Origin: QHXQ01 sp963788965
GTDB lineage: Bacteria; Acidobacteriota; Blastocatellia; Pyrinomonadales; Pyrinomonadaceae
NCBI GenBank assembly: GCA_963788965.1
Contig: CAWBIK010000004.1
Span: 62,001-126,000, forward strand
Reading direction: 5' to 3'
Length of the DNA stretch: 64,000 bases
This document shows positions 27,579 to 36,749 of the stretch, one piece after another. The stretch's first letter is position 1; the number at the start of each line of letters is the position of its first letter. The position numbers were made by a program, and so were the translations under genes. The notes beneath the pieces were generated by a model. That model searched no databases, was not told where the DNA came from, and worked only from the letters and a program-made list of their open reading frames with translations.

Positions 27579-27632
27579 CGGATGATGAAGGATGAATAGC
27601 TGCTTATTCATCCGTCATCATTCATCATCCGC
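27579..27632. repeat. Word-built intergenic hairpin (GATGA type)
   Basis: Words CGGATGATGAAGGATGAATA on the left pair with TATTCATCCGTCATCATTC and CATCATCCG on the right. It lies between the convergent VWFA and 27618-27965 genes. Confidence 0.65.
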
Positions 27633-27965
27633 CCTTCGTGATTTCTGCTGTACCTGTGCGGGTGGTTCGTCTGCGGGGCGCGGCATGTGTGCGATCTGCC
27701 ATGTGATGAAGGCGATGAAGGCGAGCACCACTGTCAGGAGCACGACGACCACCGGCTCAAGCCCAAGCAAGGGCGTGCGCCATGTCTGCCTCTCGCTCAA
27801 GCCTTCGGGCAGACGTAAGCGGCCTGTGTCCACGACAATCGCGCCGCCGCGCGCATCGTCTTGCGTCGTCTGATCCTGTTCTTCGGGCGGCGCGAGTTGT
27901 TTGGCCAACTCGTCGAGGTCGCTGTCCACCTGTGCCGCGCCGGGCGGCTGTGTCTTGCCCGTCAT
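27618..27965 (-). CDS. Small tail-anchored membrane protein downstream of corA
   Basis: 115 residues from the ATG at 27965, which overlaps the corA stop (ATGA), so the two are translationally coupled. A polar N-terminal part (MTGKTQPPGAAQVDSDLDEL) is followed by one membrane helix (EPVVVVLLTVVLAFIAFITW) near the C terminus. I do not recognise the family. The coupling suggests a role with CorA, for example assembly or regulation, but nothing in the sequence proves it. Confidence 0.65.
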   Translation of the reverse strand: MTGKTQPPGAAQVDSDLDELAKQLAPPEEQDQTTQDDARGGAIVVDTGRLRLPEGLSERQTWRTPLLGLEPVVVVLLTVVLAFIAFITWQIAHMPRPADEPPAQVQQKSRRADDE

Positions 27966-28933
27966 AGCCAGTTCACCTTCTTCAGATAGACGTAGAGCGC
28001 CAGCCCGACGCCGACCATCGAGAGCAGCGCGAAGACGTAGCCGAACTGCCATTTCAACTCCGGCATCAGCTCGAAGTTCATCCCGTAGATGCCGGCGATG
28101 AGCGTGACCGACATGAGGATCGTCGAGATCGAGGTCAGCCGCTTCATCACCATGTTCATGCGATTGCCGGACATAGACAGGTACGCGTCCATCGTCGAGC
28201 CGAGCATATCGCGCAAGGTGTCAATCGTATCGGCGACGCGGATCAGGTGATCGAACACGTCTTGAAAATAGACGTAAGTAGCACGCGCGAAGATCGGCTG
28301 CTCGCGCCGCAAGAGCGTGTTGAAAACATCGCGGAGCGGCGTGATCGCACGACGCAAAAACAGCAGTTGTTTCTTGATGCGAAAAATCTCTTCGATGGCT
28401 TCGGGCTTGAACGTGCCGAAGATTTCATCTTCGAGATCGTCGATGCGCTCGCTCAGGATGTCTAAGAGCGGCAGGTAGTCGTCCACGATGGCGTCGATCA
28501 GCAGATAGGCGAGCAGCCCCGAACCGTGCTCGGCGCGATCCGTCCACTCGTGCCACAGCCGCCGCGCGGTGTCGAGGGCGCGAATGGGCCGGCTGTGGAC
28601 GGTGACGAGATAGTTGTGGCCGAGGAAGATGTTTAACTCGCGCAGTTCCAACTTCTGTTCGGGGCCGACGAGTTCGACCTCGTACAACACGATGAAGTAA
28701 TAACCGTCGTACTCTTCGACCTTCGGTCGTTGATGCTCTTTGCGACAGTCTTCAATCGAGAGCCGGTGAAAGCCGAACTCTTCGGCCAACTCCGTGAAGT
28801 CCGCGCTGGTCGGGTCGCTCACGTCGGCCCAGATGATGTTCTGCTCGGTCGCGCGCAGGTCGCTGATATCGGCGGCCGGGCAGTCGTCTATAAACTTCTT
28901 ATCCGCGCTGTTCAGGCAGACAGTCTTAATCAC
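27962..28933 (-). CDS. corA: CorA-type Mg2+/Co2+ transporter
   Basis: 323 residues from a GTG start behind GAAAGGAC. N-terminal cytosolic domain (WADVSDPTSADFTELAEEFGFHRLSIEDC), long helix region, and two C-terminal membrane helices with the signature YGMNFELMPEL between them. CorA is a pentameric divalent-cation channel gated by Mg2+. Confidence 0.95.
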   Translation of the reverse strand: MIKTVCLNSADKKFIDDCPAADISDLRATEQNIIWADVSDPTSADFTELAEEFGFHRLSIEDCRKEHQRPKVEEYDGYYFIVLYEVELVGPEQKLELRELNIFLGHNYLVTVHSRPIRALDTARRLWHEWTDRAEHGSGLLAYLLIDAIVDDYLPLLDILSERIDDLEDEIFGTFKPEAIEEIFRIKKQLLFLRRAITPLRDVFNTLLRREQPIFARATYVYFQDVFDHLIRVADTIDTLRDMLGSTMDAYLSMSGNRMNMVMKRLTSISTILMSVTLIAGIYGMNFELMPELKWQFGYVFALLSMVGVGLALYVYLKKVNWL

Positions 28934-28997
28934 TTGACCCGTGTCCTTTCAGGCGACGTGCCGTGGATTATAGAACGGCTGACAAAACTGACAAAAT

Positions 28998-29060
28998 TAA
29001 CCACTAAGACACTAACGACACAAAGAGTGACCTTCGTGTCTTGGTGGCTTAGTGGTTAAT
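28998..29060. repeat. Word-built intergenic hairpin (ACCACTAAG type)
   Basis: Left TTAACCACTAAGACACTAAC... pairs with right ...GTGTCTTGGTGGCTTAGTGG. It lies between the anti-sigma gene and corA, both minus strand. Confidence 0.65.
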
Positions 29061-29085
29061 CAGGTGCGCGAAAATCTTGGGCGCG

Positions 29086-29328
29086 TTAATGAATGATCTG
29101 CTTCGTCAGGCTCAGGCGTTGCCAGATGATCTCTTCGTTGGGAAAGGAGATGCCGTCGGTTTCGCTGCGCAGGATGATGGCGGTGCGGACGATGGAGTCT
29201 AGCTCGCGCGAGACGCCGTCGCAGGGGATGCAATCTTTCAAGTGTGTCTGCACGAGCGTGCGGGTGTCGGCGTCGAGCCCACCGTCGCAGTAGTCGCTCA
29301 GCAGTTCCAAATACTTAGCGCAATCCAT
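29086..29328 (-). CDS. Small zinc-finger anti-sigma-like protein
   Basis: 80 residues: CAKYLELLSDYCDGGLDADTRTLVQTHLKDCIPC contains the zf-HC2 pattern (C near residue 3, HxxxCxxC at about 29-36). It has no membrane segment, so it would be a soluble anti-sigma factor. A GGAGAGG site precedes the ATG. It follows the sigma gene at 29398 in the same direction. Confidence 0.78.
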   Translation of the reverse strand: MDCAKYLELLSDYCDGGLDADTRTLVQTHLKDCIPCDGVSRELDSIVRTAIILRSETDGISFPNEEIIWQRLSLTKQIIH

Positions 29329-29397
29329 TCACCTCTCCTCATAAGCCGGACGGAATAACACGGAACTTGCTTCCGAACGCCCTGTTAGACTCCTGAG

Positions 29398-29976
29398 TTA
29401 CGCGGCCTGTTGTCTGAGGATTTGTCTTAATTTCAGCCGCGCCTTGTGCAGTTGTGATTTCGACGTGCCTTCGGAGACGCCGAGTATCTCGGCGATCTCG
29501 AAATGGTCGTGTCCTTCCACGTCATGCAGGACGAAGACTGTGCGGTAGCCGGGCGGCAATTGGGAGATGGCGCGTTCCAGCGCGATGCGATCCACAATCG
29601 GCATGCGGTCGGGATTCTCCGTGCCTTTGACGATCTGCACGGGCGTCTCGCCCTCTTCGGTCGTGAACTCAGGGCGCGAACTGCGCCGCCGGAAGTACAT
29701 CAAGACTTGATTGACCGTCAGGCGATGCAGCCAAGTGGTGAAGGCCGACTCGCCGCGAAATGAACCGATCTTATTGAACAGGTGCGTGAACACGTCTTGC
29801 GTCAAGTCTTCGGCCTCGGTGGAGTTGCCGAGCATGCGGAAGCAGAGCGCATAGACGCGCCGGAAGTGGCGGCGGTACAGTTGCTCGAACGCGCCGGAGT
29901 CGCCCGCGGCCGCGGCCCTAGCCAGTTCCAGATCGTTCGGTTGTGGTGTCTCTACTTCGGCTGCACTCATGCTCAT
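29398..29976 (-). CDS. ECF RNA polymerase sigma factor
   Basis: Region 2 (FEQLYRRHFRRVYALCFRML, DLTQDVFTHLFNKIGSF, FTTWLHRLTVNQVLMYFRRR) and region 4 (LPPGYRTVFVLHDVEGHDHFEIAEILGVSEGTSKSQLHKARLKLR) are clear. The reading frame is open to 30036, but the ATG pair at 29976/29970 lies behind a G-rich site and is the better start. It is paired with the zinc-finger gene downstream. Confidence 0.92.
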   Translation of the reverse strand: MSMSAAEVETPQPNDLELARAAAAGDSGAFEQLYRRHFRRVYALCFRMLGNSTEAEDLTQDVFTHLFNKIGSFRGESAFTTWLHRLTVNQVLMYFRRRSSRPEFTTEEGETPVQIVKGTENPDRMPIVDRIALERAISQLPPGYRTVFVLHDVEGHDHFEIAEILGVSEGTSKSQLHKARLKLRQILRQQAA

Positions 29977-30124
29977 CCCCCCGCCCGAATTTAGGGCCGA
30001 GCCTGTCCTGACTTCAACTTGTTTCGCGTGTCCCATACTTTAACATCCCACACGCGCTTAACCAAACCGTTAGTAGGCAAGCGCAATGCCTCAAACACGC
30101 ACATTTATCGATCAAGAAAGAAAA

Positions 30125-30157
30125 AGACCGGACGGGGCGATTAACCCGATCCGGTCT
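30125..30157 (-). terminator. Rho-independent terminator of the BON-domain gene
   Basis: 8-bp arms (30125-30132 and 30150-30157), followed on the minus strand by a T-rich run; it lies 28 bp past the stop of the BON gene. Confidence 0.75.
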
Positions 30158-30184
30158 GACTGTGCCTGTTAACGACTTGCGCGC

Positions 30185-30751
30185 TTAGCGATCATCGCTC
30201 TCGCGGTCGGTGCGCAGATTGTTCGTGACCGAGAAGACACCCGGCACACGGCTCGCCGCCATATAGGCCAGATTTCGTTCCCCATCGTTCGCCACCACGC
30301 CTTCGAGCGACACATGCCCGTTGTTCACGATGATGTGCAGCGACGGGTTCGCGCCACGCGCGTAACGATACAGCGAGCCGGTGTTGAAGATCGACCGATA
30401 GGTCGCCCGCCGGATCGAATCGTCGAACGAAGAGAGCGGCAGCACTTCGATGTTGTTGACCACCTGTCTCACACCCGCGAGCCGCGCCACGCGCCGCGCC
30501 GCGTCTGAACGCGTGGTCGGGCGCACGACCTGTCCGTGCAGCGTTACCGTGTCGCCGTTGATCTGGTAAGCCAGATTATCGAACACGCCGTAGTACGGCA
30601 GCGTCACCAACTCCTTGCGGATGCGCTTGCTCAGTTGCTGTTGCGCCAACCCCTGCCCGTTCGCGTCTGCGGGCGCGGCCAAAGCCACCCCGGCCGTCAG
30701 CGCCAGCGCCGCGACGAGCGCCATGAATTTGCTTTGAAACGTTTTCATCAT
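30185..30751 (-). CDS. Exported two-BON-domain protein
   Basis: 188 residues with a signal peptide (ALAAPADA). Two BON domains follow: about residues 40-105 (VFDNLAYQINGDTVTLHGQVVRPTTRSDAARRVARLAGVRQVVNNI) and 115-185 (LHIIVNNGHVSLEGVVANDGERNLAYMAASRVPGVFSVTNNL). BON domains bind membranes or anionic lipids; OsmY-type relatives act in the periplasm under stress. It stands alone with its own terminator. Confidence 0.88.
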   Translation of the reverse strand: MMKTFQSKFMALVAALALTAGVALAAPADANGQGLAQQQLSKRIRKELVTLPYYGVFDNLAYQINGDTVTLHGQVVRPTTRSDAARRVARLAGVRQVVNNIEVLPLSSFDDSIRRATYRSIFNTGSLYRYARGANPSLHIIVNNGHVSLEGVVANDGERNLAYMAASRVPGVFSVTNNLRTDRESDDR

Positions 30752-31413
30752 ACCTTTTGCACTCCTCCAAATTGGTGCTTCACCCTTTATCCTTTTACGT
30801 TGATTAGATGCGCGGCCGGACAGTTTAACTGCCTATCGGTGCAGGTGCTCAAGGCAACAGTTTCAGGTGATTTTGGCGGTATTTTAACGCTTTTTGCGGT
30901 CGGCAGATGACCATGTTGGGCGGGCTTGCGGCGGACTATCGGGCGGACAAAATAAATCGGCTGCCGACCAATTCTCTACAGGCTCCCCCAAACCTGCACA
31001 GAACCATGACCGACAGCCTATTTATTTATCAGCTCGTCTAACGATAGCTCAACTCGGTCCCGTTCCCCCAAAAAGAACCGTGCGAGCAAGAGCGAGAGAA
31101 CGCCTCCCCCAAAGCCTTCACTCACTGTCGTCTCCGAGCCGTCCCCCCTTGTTCCCTTTTGTGTAACCCTTGTTCTCTACGCCAGCTATAAATGCAACGT
31201 GCGTACCACACAAACAGCAATACGACGCGCCGCAAACGTGGCTCAACTTTCAGCCGGAAAATTCCATCTTCAACCCTTCATGTCCGGCCGCCGCCTGTAC
31301 CGGCCCATCGGCCACTTGCATTTAATTAATACTGCGCGTGTGTAGCATTGAACGATTACAGTTCAGGCGCACACGATTAACCACTTCTCAAGGACACGCA
31401 AGAGACTTACGCC
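30752..31413. other. Long gene-free stretch
   Basis: About 660 bp. No frame here has a recognisable product. The word TCCCCCAAA occurs three times (about 30984, 31067 and 31107). The last part is AT-richer than its surroundings. It may hold the BON promoter and an unrecognised RNA, but I see no clear structure. Confidence 0.45.
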
Positions 31414-32127
31414 TTAGACCGGAGGCGCGATCTTGATGTCGGCGTTGTAGTCCGAATAGGTGATGCTCGTCTTCGTCTTGAGCGGTTTGCCCATGACCTC
31501 GATCTCGCCCTCGGTTTCCGTCTTGCGCGGCAGATTGTCCGCCGCGCCGATCCACGTCTGCGCCGTGTTCTTGATGCCCTTACCCAGTTCGCCTTTGATC
31601 GTGTACTCGTAGATGTGCGTGGGCGCACCGGCCACTGTGTCCGCGCCGATGTATTTGATGTCGGCGCTCTGCGTCAACTGGTCGAGCACCTTCGGGTCGC
31701 GGAACTGCGCCACGATCTGGCCCACGTCAACCGGGAACTTCTGCCACGCCCCGTCGCCCACACGCATCCACGTCTCTTTGCCGACGATAATAAACTCCTG
31801 CCGCATCTGGCCGCGCCCCGGCAACTGCGAGTTCTGCGTCATGTGAAAGCGGTCGGGCGCGACGAACTCGATCTGGGTCGTGCCCGTCATCCCGTTCGAG
31901 CCGGACAAGGCCATCTGCGCGCGATACGACCGGGCGTTAAGCTGGGACTTCATCGCTTCGGCCAACTCGGCGCGTGGGTTCGCCCCGGCCGTTGTGGTCG
32001 CGCTCGCGGGCGTGGCGGCGGGCGGTGCGCCCGTGCCGGTTTCGTTCGGCCGCGAGCCGGTGCAAGCCGCCGCTGCCACCAGCAGCCAACAGAGCAGCCC
32101 GACCAGAGACGTGCGCGCGTGGTTCAT
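31414..32127 (-). CDS. Lipoprotein of the LppX/LprG- or LolA-like kind
   Basis: 237 residues with a lipoprotein signal peptide (lipobox VAAAAC, Cys at about 22) and an Ala/Thr linker. The mature part has the beta pattern SYRAQMALSG, TQIEFVAPDRFHMTQ, EFIIVGKETWMRVGDGAWQKFP, ...YEYTIKG, WIGAADNLPRKTE, as in LolA/LppX-fold lipoproteins that carry lipids. It lies downstream of the BMC shell gene on the same strand; there is no evidence that it belongs to the microcompartment. Confidence 0.7.
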   Translation of the reverse strand: MNHARTSLVGLLCWLLVAAAACTGSRPNETGTGAPPAATPASATTTAGANPRAELAEAMKSQLNARSYRAQMALSGSNGMTGTTQIEFVAPDRFHMTQNSQLPGRGQMRQEFIIVGKETWMRVGDGAWQKFPVDVGQIVAQFRDPKVLDQLTQSADIKYIGADTVAGAPTHIYEYTIKGELGKGIKNTAQTWIGAADNLPRKTETEGEIEVMGKPLKTKTSITYSDYNADIKIAPPV

Positions 32128-32214
32128 CCGTGTTCTCCCGGTTGATTAAACTTGCGGACCGAATTGTAGCGAGACTTTGGCGCGCACAACACGCGCGACG
32201 CGGCCCGCGAGCCG

Positions 32215-32538
32215 TCAGTCGCGCGTCCTGACCGAGCCGCTGATCTTCTTGCGCGTTGTCTCGCCGGTTTTTAGTACGGGCAGACCTTGATCCACGTCCG
32301 CGTGCGGGCGCGGGATGACGTGCGTGGCGACGACCGTGCCGACACGCGCAGCCGCGGCCGCGCCCGCGTCCACCGCCGCGCGCACCGCCGCCACGTCGCC
32401 GCGCACAATCGCCGTCACTAGCCCCGCGTCAATCTTTTCGTAGCCCACCAGCGTCACGTTGGCCGACTTCACCATCGCGTCCGCCGCTTCGATCATCGCC
32501 ACGAGTCCCATGCATTCCACCATGCCCAACGCTTCCAT
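32215..32538 (-). CDS. Microcompartment hexameric shell protein (BMC-H), second copy
   Basis: 107 residues from the ATG at 32538 behind GAGGAGGC. One Pfam BMC domain: EALGMVECMGLVAMIEAADAMVKSANVTLVGYEKIDAGLVTAIVRGDVAAVRAAVDAG, then HVIPRPHADVD. These hexamers tile the facets of the protein shell. It ends in a short basic tail (TTRKKISGSVRTRD). It is the last BMC gene of the minus-strand locus, about 6.5 kb from the other BMC-H gene, with a POTRA-like gene and others between. Confidence 0.93.
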   Translation of the reverse strand: MEALGMVECMGLVAMIEAADAMVKSANVTLVGYEKIDAGLVTAIVRGDVAAVRAAVDAGAAAAARVGTVVATHVIPRPHADVDQGLPVLKTGETTRKKISGSVRTRD

Positions 32539-32600
32539 AAGCCTCCTCAAGTACCCCGGCGGCGCGCAGTCGCAAGCCGCCTCAGTTTAAGCCAACGTCC

Positions 32601-33943
32601 TCATTTAATATTGAGCGTCACGTCCACGGTCTGCGTCTGCCGGTTCGGTTTCACGTCGGTCTTGATGTTCTTGTAGCGCGTGCCCAAGCCCGCGATGCGG
32701 AGCGCGGGCAGTTGCCTGCCGAACGCTTCCAAGTAACCGGCGTCGAAGACCGCGCCGGGCGCGAGTTGCCAAGCGTTGCGGATGCGCGCCGCGTCCGCGT
32801 CGGCCAGCCCCGTGACCGCGAACGCGCCCATGAGATACTGCGCGCCTTGCTCGATCTGCACACTGTAGACGACGCGCTGGTTCGCGTCGTCGAACGCGGG
32901 CGCAGACCGGACGCGCGCGTCCAGATAACCTTTGCGCCCGTAAGCGCGACGGACGGCGCGCCAGCCTTGTTCGATCTTCAAACCGTCGGCCACCTCGCCC
33001 GCTTTCATGTTGAGCGCCACGTCGAGTTCTGTGGGCGTGAGCGCGCCCGCGTCCGTCCAAGCGGGCGCGGCCCAGAGATAGACCACGCCTTCGGTCACAG
33101 GCACGCTTACGTTCGCGCCGCCTTTGCACTCGGTTTGCGCGTCGGTCGCAATGACGGCGCTCGGCGCGGCGAAGCGCGCGCGCAGGTGGCCCGTTTTGTG
33201 ATAGAGCGGCAACAGGCTGCTCGCGGCAAAGGCGGTCGTGTTCTCCTGCGAGTAGTCCGTCTCCAAGAGCGGCTGCGCGTTTTTGATCAAATCGCTTTCC
33301 GCCACGTCCGTTGCGCCCGGAAAGTGCAGCTTGCACACCGGCACATGCACGCCGCGCACGTTGAAGACGTGGCGCGGATTGCGTCCCCCTTCGTCCGTGC
33401 CCAAAGCATAATCGACCTGCGCTTTGATCTGGCGCGCGCCCAGCAACGCTTCGAGTGCGCGCGTGATGCTGGCGACCGCGCCTTGCGTCTCCGGCGCTGT
33501 GCCGTCGAAGGCGGGCAACTCGCGGCGCACGGCCGCGGTGACTTCGTCACGACTGAACCAGACGAGGTTGTCGAAGACGACCGGCAACTGGCCGCCGCGC
33601 AACTCTTCGACTTGAAACGTGACCACGGACTGACCACCCACCGTGTGATAACGATAACTCACTTTGCTAAATAGACCCGTCTTGACGAGCCGGCCGCCGC
33701 CTCGTCGAGCGTCGCTTCGTCAACTGTCTGACCGGGTTGCAAGCCAGTCGCCGCGACCACTTCATCCGTCGTCAGCCGTTGCAGGCCCGTCACTTCGATC
33801 TTGCCGAGTTGCACCTTTTGCCCTGCCGCCGCCTGAACAGCCATGACGCTGAACCACAAAGCGCACACAAGACAGAGCATGTGCATGCGTTGACCACGCT
33901 TCGGCACGCGCATCAAACGAACATAGTTGCGAGGCTGCGCCAT
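32601..33943 (-). CDS. Exported POTRA-domain protein (BamA/TamA-like N terminus), frame broken near 33695
   Basis: The first frame has a signal peptide (VMAVQAAAGQ) and VQLGKIEVTGLQRLTTDEVVAATGLQPGQTVDEATLDEAA. The sequence continues in another frame as RLVKTGLFSKVSYRYHTVGGQSVVTFQVEE; one missing base in the GGCC stretch at 33689-33698 explains the break. At least three more POTRA-like repeats follow, up to the stop at 32601. No beta-barrel follows, so it is a periplasmic POTRA-only protein of about 450 residues. Its place inside the BMC locus may be chance. Confidence 0.72.
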
Positions 33944-33971
33944 AAACTTTGCTGCCAACTCGAAACGAGTT

Positions 33972-34271
33972 CTAAAGCTCGCGCTTCAGATAAAGCACAT
34001 CATAACCATCGGGCGTAAGGGCCGCGGCCACATTACCATCTGACACAGTGCCCCGTAGATTCACACTCGTCTGGTGCGTCAACGCGGCGACGAGTTCCCA
34101 ACCATCCGGCCCGACGCGTTGCAGATAATCCCAGACCTTCGGGCACGACCCGAACGGGTCGCTCGCCCCGGCAGCTTCCGCGAGCGGGACGCGGCCGTGC
34201 CACTCGCCGTTGACGAACGTGATGCACTGTTGCTGTACCTGACAGACGCGATACTCATACATTCGGGCCAT
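33972..34271 (-). CDS. Small DUF4177-like protein
   Basis: 99 residues: YEYRVCQVQQQCITFVNGEWHG, then VWDYLQRVGPDGWELVAALT and DVLYLKREL. The N- and C-terminal strands flanking the GWELVAAL helix fit the small DUF4177 fold (function unknown). It lies between the POTRA gene and the DUF711 gene, same strand. An ATG three codons in is an alternative start. Confidence 0.65.
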   Translation of the reverse strand: MARMYEYRVCQVQQQCITFVNGEWHGRVPLAEAAGASDPFGSCPKVWDYLQRVGPDGWELVAALTHQTSVNLRGTVSDGNVAAALTPDGYDVLYLKREL

Positions 34272-34306
34272 CTGTTTATTACTCGTCGTTCGTTACAGCT
34301 TACGAT

Positions 34307-35674
34307 CTAATTTCGCAATGAATGGATCGGCGCGGGGATGCGCCCGCCGCGACGGATGAAATCGGCGCAGGCAAAACGATTGACCGGCATGACGGGCGCA
34401 GTGCCTAGCAAGCCACCGAACTCAACCATGTCGCCGACATCTTTACCGGGCACGGGGATGATCCGCACGGCTGTCGTCTTGTTATTCATCACGCCGATGG
34501 CCATTTCGTCGGCGATGATCGCGGCGATGGTTTCGGCCGAGGTCGCACCCGGCACGGCGATCATGTCCAGCCCGACCGAGCAAACGCTCGTCCACGCTTC
34601 GAGCTTCTCCAACGTGAGCGCGCCCACGCGCGCCGCTTCGATCATGCTGCCATCTTCCGAAACAGGAATGAACGCCCCGCTCATGCCGCCGACCGCGCTC
34701 GACGCCATCGCGCCGCCCTTCTTCACCGCGTCGGTCAACAACGCAAGCGCGGCGGTCGTGCCCGGCGCACCCGCGCGCTCGAAGCCGAAGCCTTCGATAA
34801 TCTCCGCGACTGAATCGCCGGGCGCGGGCGTCGGCGCAAGCGATAGATCGATGATGCCGAAGCGCAAGCCTAAACGGCGCGCGGCCTCGCGCCCGACCAG
34901 TTCGCCTGCGCGCGACAACTTGAACGAAAGTTTTTTGATCAGTTCGGCCAACTCGTCCAACGGCAGATCGCGCGGCGCGTGTTGGACGGCGTGATTGACG
35001 ACGCCGGGACCGGAGACGCCGACGTTGATCACCGCTTCCGGTTCGCCGACGCCGTGAAACGCGCCTGCCATAAACGGGTTGTCTTCGACCGCGTTGGCGA
35101 AGCAGACGAACTTCGCACACGCGAGGCCGCCTTGCTCGCGCGTCCGTTCCGCTGCTTCTTTGATCAACTCGCCGACACGCCGCACCGCATCCATGTTGAT
35201 CCCTGCGCGCGTCGTCGCCACGTTGACCGACGAGCAGAGCCGTTTGGTCGTCGCCAGTGCTTCGGGGATCGAATCGAGAAAGATGTTCTCGGTGTCGGTC
35301 CAACCTTTATGCACGAGCGCCGAATAGCCGCCGATGAAGTCCACGCCGACGCGCCCCGCTGCTTCGTCGATGGCGCGCGCGAGTTGCACGCAGTCACTCG
35401 TCGTGCGCGCCGCACCCGCGACGAGCGACGCGGGCGTGATCGAGATGCGCTTATTGGCGACGCGCAAACCCAACTCGTCCGCGATCTCATCGACCACTGC
35501 GACGAGGCGCGCGGCCGTCCGCTCGATCTTCGCGCGCACGCGTTCGGCCGTGCGTGTGATGTCGTCGGTCGCGCAGTCGCGCAAAGATAGACCGAGCGTG
35601 ACGGTACGCACGTCGAGGTGCTCCATCTCGGTCATCCTGATGGTCTCTAAGATTTCGGCCTGCGTGTATTCCAT
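34307..35674 (-). CDS. DUF711 / UPF0210 family protein (PFL-like fold)
   Basis: 455 residues, full length for the family. Recognised segments: LDVRTVTLGLSLRDC, GGYSALVHKG (about 115-124), EDNPFMAGAFHGVGEPEAVINVGVSGPGVV (about 197-226), and MIAVPGATSAETIAAIIADEMAIGVMNNKTTAVRIIPVPGK near the C terminus. A solved UPF0210 member is, to my knowledge, grouped structurally with pyruvate-formate-lyase-like proteins; no glycyl-radical RVxGY motif is present here. The family often sits beside an ACT-domain (UPF0237-like) gene, as it does here one gene away, but here the pair is inside a BMC locus. The reaction is unknown. Confidence 0.88.
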   Translation of the reverse strand: MEYTQAEILETIRMTEMEHLDVRTVTLGLSLRDCATDDITRTAERVRAKIERTAARLVAVVDEIADELGLRVANKRISITPASLVAGAARTTSDCVQLARAIDEAAGRVGVDFIGGYSALVHKGWTDTENIFLDSIPEALATTKRLCSSVNVATTRAGINMDAVRRVGELIKEAAERTREQGGLACAKFVCFANAVEDNPFMAGAFHGVGEPEAVINVGVSGPGVVNHAVQHAPRDLPLDELAELIKKLSFKLSRAGELVGREAARRLGLRFGIIDLSLAPTPAPGDSVAEIIEGFGFERAGAPGTTAALALLTDAVKKGGAMASSAVGGMSGAFIPVSEDGSMIEAARVGALTLEKLEAWTSVCSVGLDMIAVPGATSAETIAAIIADEMAIGVMNNKTTAVRIIPVPGKDVGDMVEFGGLLGTAPVMPVNRFACADFIRRGGRIPAPIHSLRN

Positions 35675-35700
35675 GAGTCTCAGTTGTTAGGGCGCGCGGC

Positions 35701-36261
35701 TTAACCGAGGACGTGGCTCAGCAGCAATATGAGTAGGAACAGGATGAAGCACACGGCGGCGACGAACACGAAGCGCAACGTCGGATCATCTTGCGTCTCG
35801 TCAAACATCACGAACGAAGCCTCGCGCAAACGCTCCACACGTTCGCCCGCCCGCGCACGCACGCCGCCCGCGCGCTCGGCCTGCGTCGCATCGTACCCGG
35901 CCGCCGGCCCAATCTCATGATGCACTGTCGGCTCGACGGCTTCGCTAACTTGGGCCTGCGCATCGCCGGTCGTCATATCCGACCGCGCTGGCTCAACCTG
36001 CGGCGACGCGCCCGTGTGATTATCACCAAGCGGCGCAGCAGGCTCGACGACCGGCGACACCTTCTCGTTCAATTCGTGCGCGATGCGCTCGGCCTCGTTA
36101 ACCAACCCGCCGTTCGACGCGGGCGGCTGCACCTCGACCGCAGGATAATTAAACGTCGGCGCTTCGCTCATCGCTTGCCCGCACTGCGGACAAAACCGCG
36201 CCCGCCCGCGTACCGACGCGCCGCACTTCACACATCGCCGTGCAATTTCCGGCTCAGACAT
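35701..36261 (-). CDS. Zinc-ribbon protein with C-terminal membrane anchor
   Basis: 186 residues from the ATG at 36261. The N terminus has a double-CxxC zinc ribbon (RCVKCGASVRGRARFCPQCG). A long polar, probably disordered middle follows, then a charged helix and one C-terminal membrane helix (FVFVAAVCFILFLLILLLS). It sits between the ACT gene and the DUF711 gene with gaps of about 20-26 bp. It could tether something to the membrane; no family role is known to me. Confidence 0.7.
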   Translation of the reverse strand: MSEPEIARRCVKCGASVRGRARFCPQCGQAMSEAPTFNYPAVEVQPPASNGGLVNEAERIAHELNEKVSPVVEPAAPLGDNHTGASPQVEPARSDMTTGDAQAQVSEAVEPTVHHEIGPAAGYDATQAERAGGVRARAGERVERLREASFVMFDETQDDPTLRFVFVAAVCFILFLLILLLSHVLG

Positions 36262-36281
36262 AGACAAGGGCTGAAGGCTGT

Positions 36282-36743
36282 TCAAACTCTGTGCATCGCG
36301 TTGAAGAGGTCTTCGCGCTGGGCGTAGATGCGGACGCCGAGGCGATCACCGGCGGCGCGAAAACGTTCCTTCAATTCCGTGACGGAAACTTTGGCGCGCG
36401 AATAATCGGCGATGATGACCATAGCGAACTTGCCTTGCACGACCGTCTGGTTGATGTCTTCGATGCTGCATTCGGACTCGGCCAAAATCTGCGCCACGCC
36501 CGCGACGATGCCCGGATGATCTACGCCGAACACCGAGACGATCAAACGACCCGCCGAGCCTGCTTCGCGCGCCGCCCTTTCTGCTTGCGATGCGCCCGCG
36601 CCGCTACCGTTCGCCGCCACAACCGGCTCAATCGCGCGGTAGATGTCCGTCACCAACTGCTCGACCTGACGTTCATCCGCCTGCGCGCCCAAACGTCCGT
36701 ACACCGCCCGCGTGATGCGATAGATCAACTCTTCATTTGGCAT
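36282..36743 (-). CDS. ACT-domain protein with encapsulation-peptide-like N terminus
   Basis: 153 residues. The C-terminal ACT domain (about 66-150) reads LIVSVFGVDHPGIVAGVAQILAESECSIEDINQTVVQGKFAMVIIADYS, the pattern of UPF0237 proteins, which usually consist of little more than this domain. Here about 60 extra residues precede it: an amphipathic helix at 4-19 (EELIYRITRAVYGRLG) that resembles BMC encapsulation peptides, a second helix (VEQLVTDIYRAIEPVV, 27-42), and a Gly/Ala linker. In BMCs such helices bind the inner shell face. A ligand-sensing partner of DUF711 inside the shell is a reasonable hypothesis. The start lacks a clear ribosome-binding site; a hairpin repeat lies just upstream. 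Confidence 0.82.
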   Translation of the reverse strand: MPNEELIYRITRAVYGRLGAQADERQVEQLVTDIYRAIEPVVAANGSGAGASQAERAAREAGSAGRLIVSVFGVDHPGIVAGVAQILAESECSIEDINQTVVQGKFAMVIIADYSRAKVSVTELKERFRAAGDRLGVRIYAQREDLFNAMHRV

Positions 36744-36749
36744 TGATAA

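Noticed and set aside
30894..31166. 90-codon frame in the long gap before the lipoprotein gene
   Set aside because: Low-complexity translation (Pro/Ser/Arg) with no start signal; the gap is better left as non-coding.
34991..35345. GGYSAL in the DUF711 protein as a glycyl-radical site
   Set aside because: The glycyl-radical signature is RVxGY near the C terminus; here the motif is near residue 115, lacks the Arg, and belongs to a conserved family segment (GGxSALVHKG). No activase gene is nearby.
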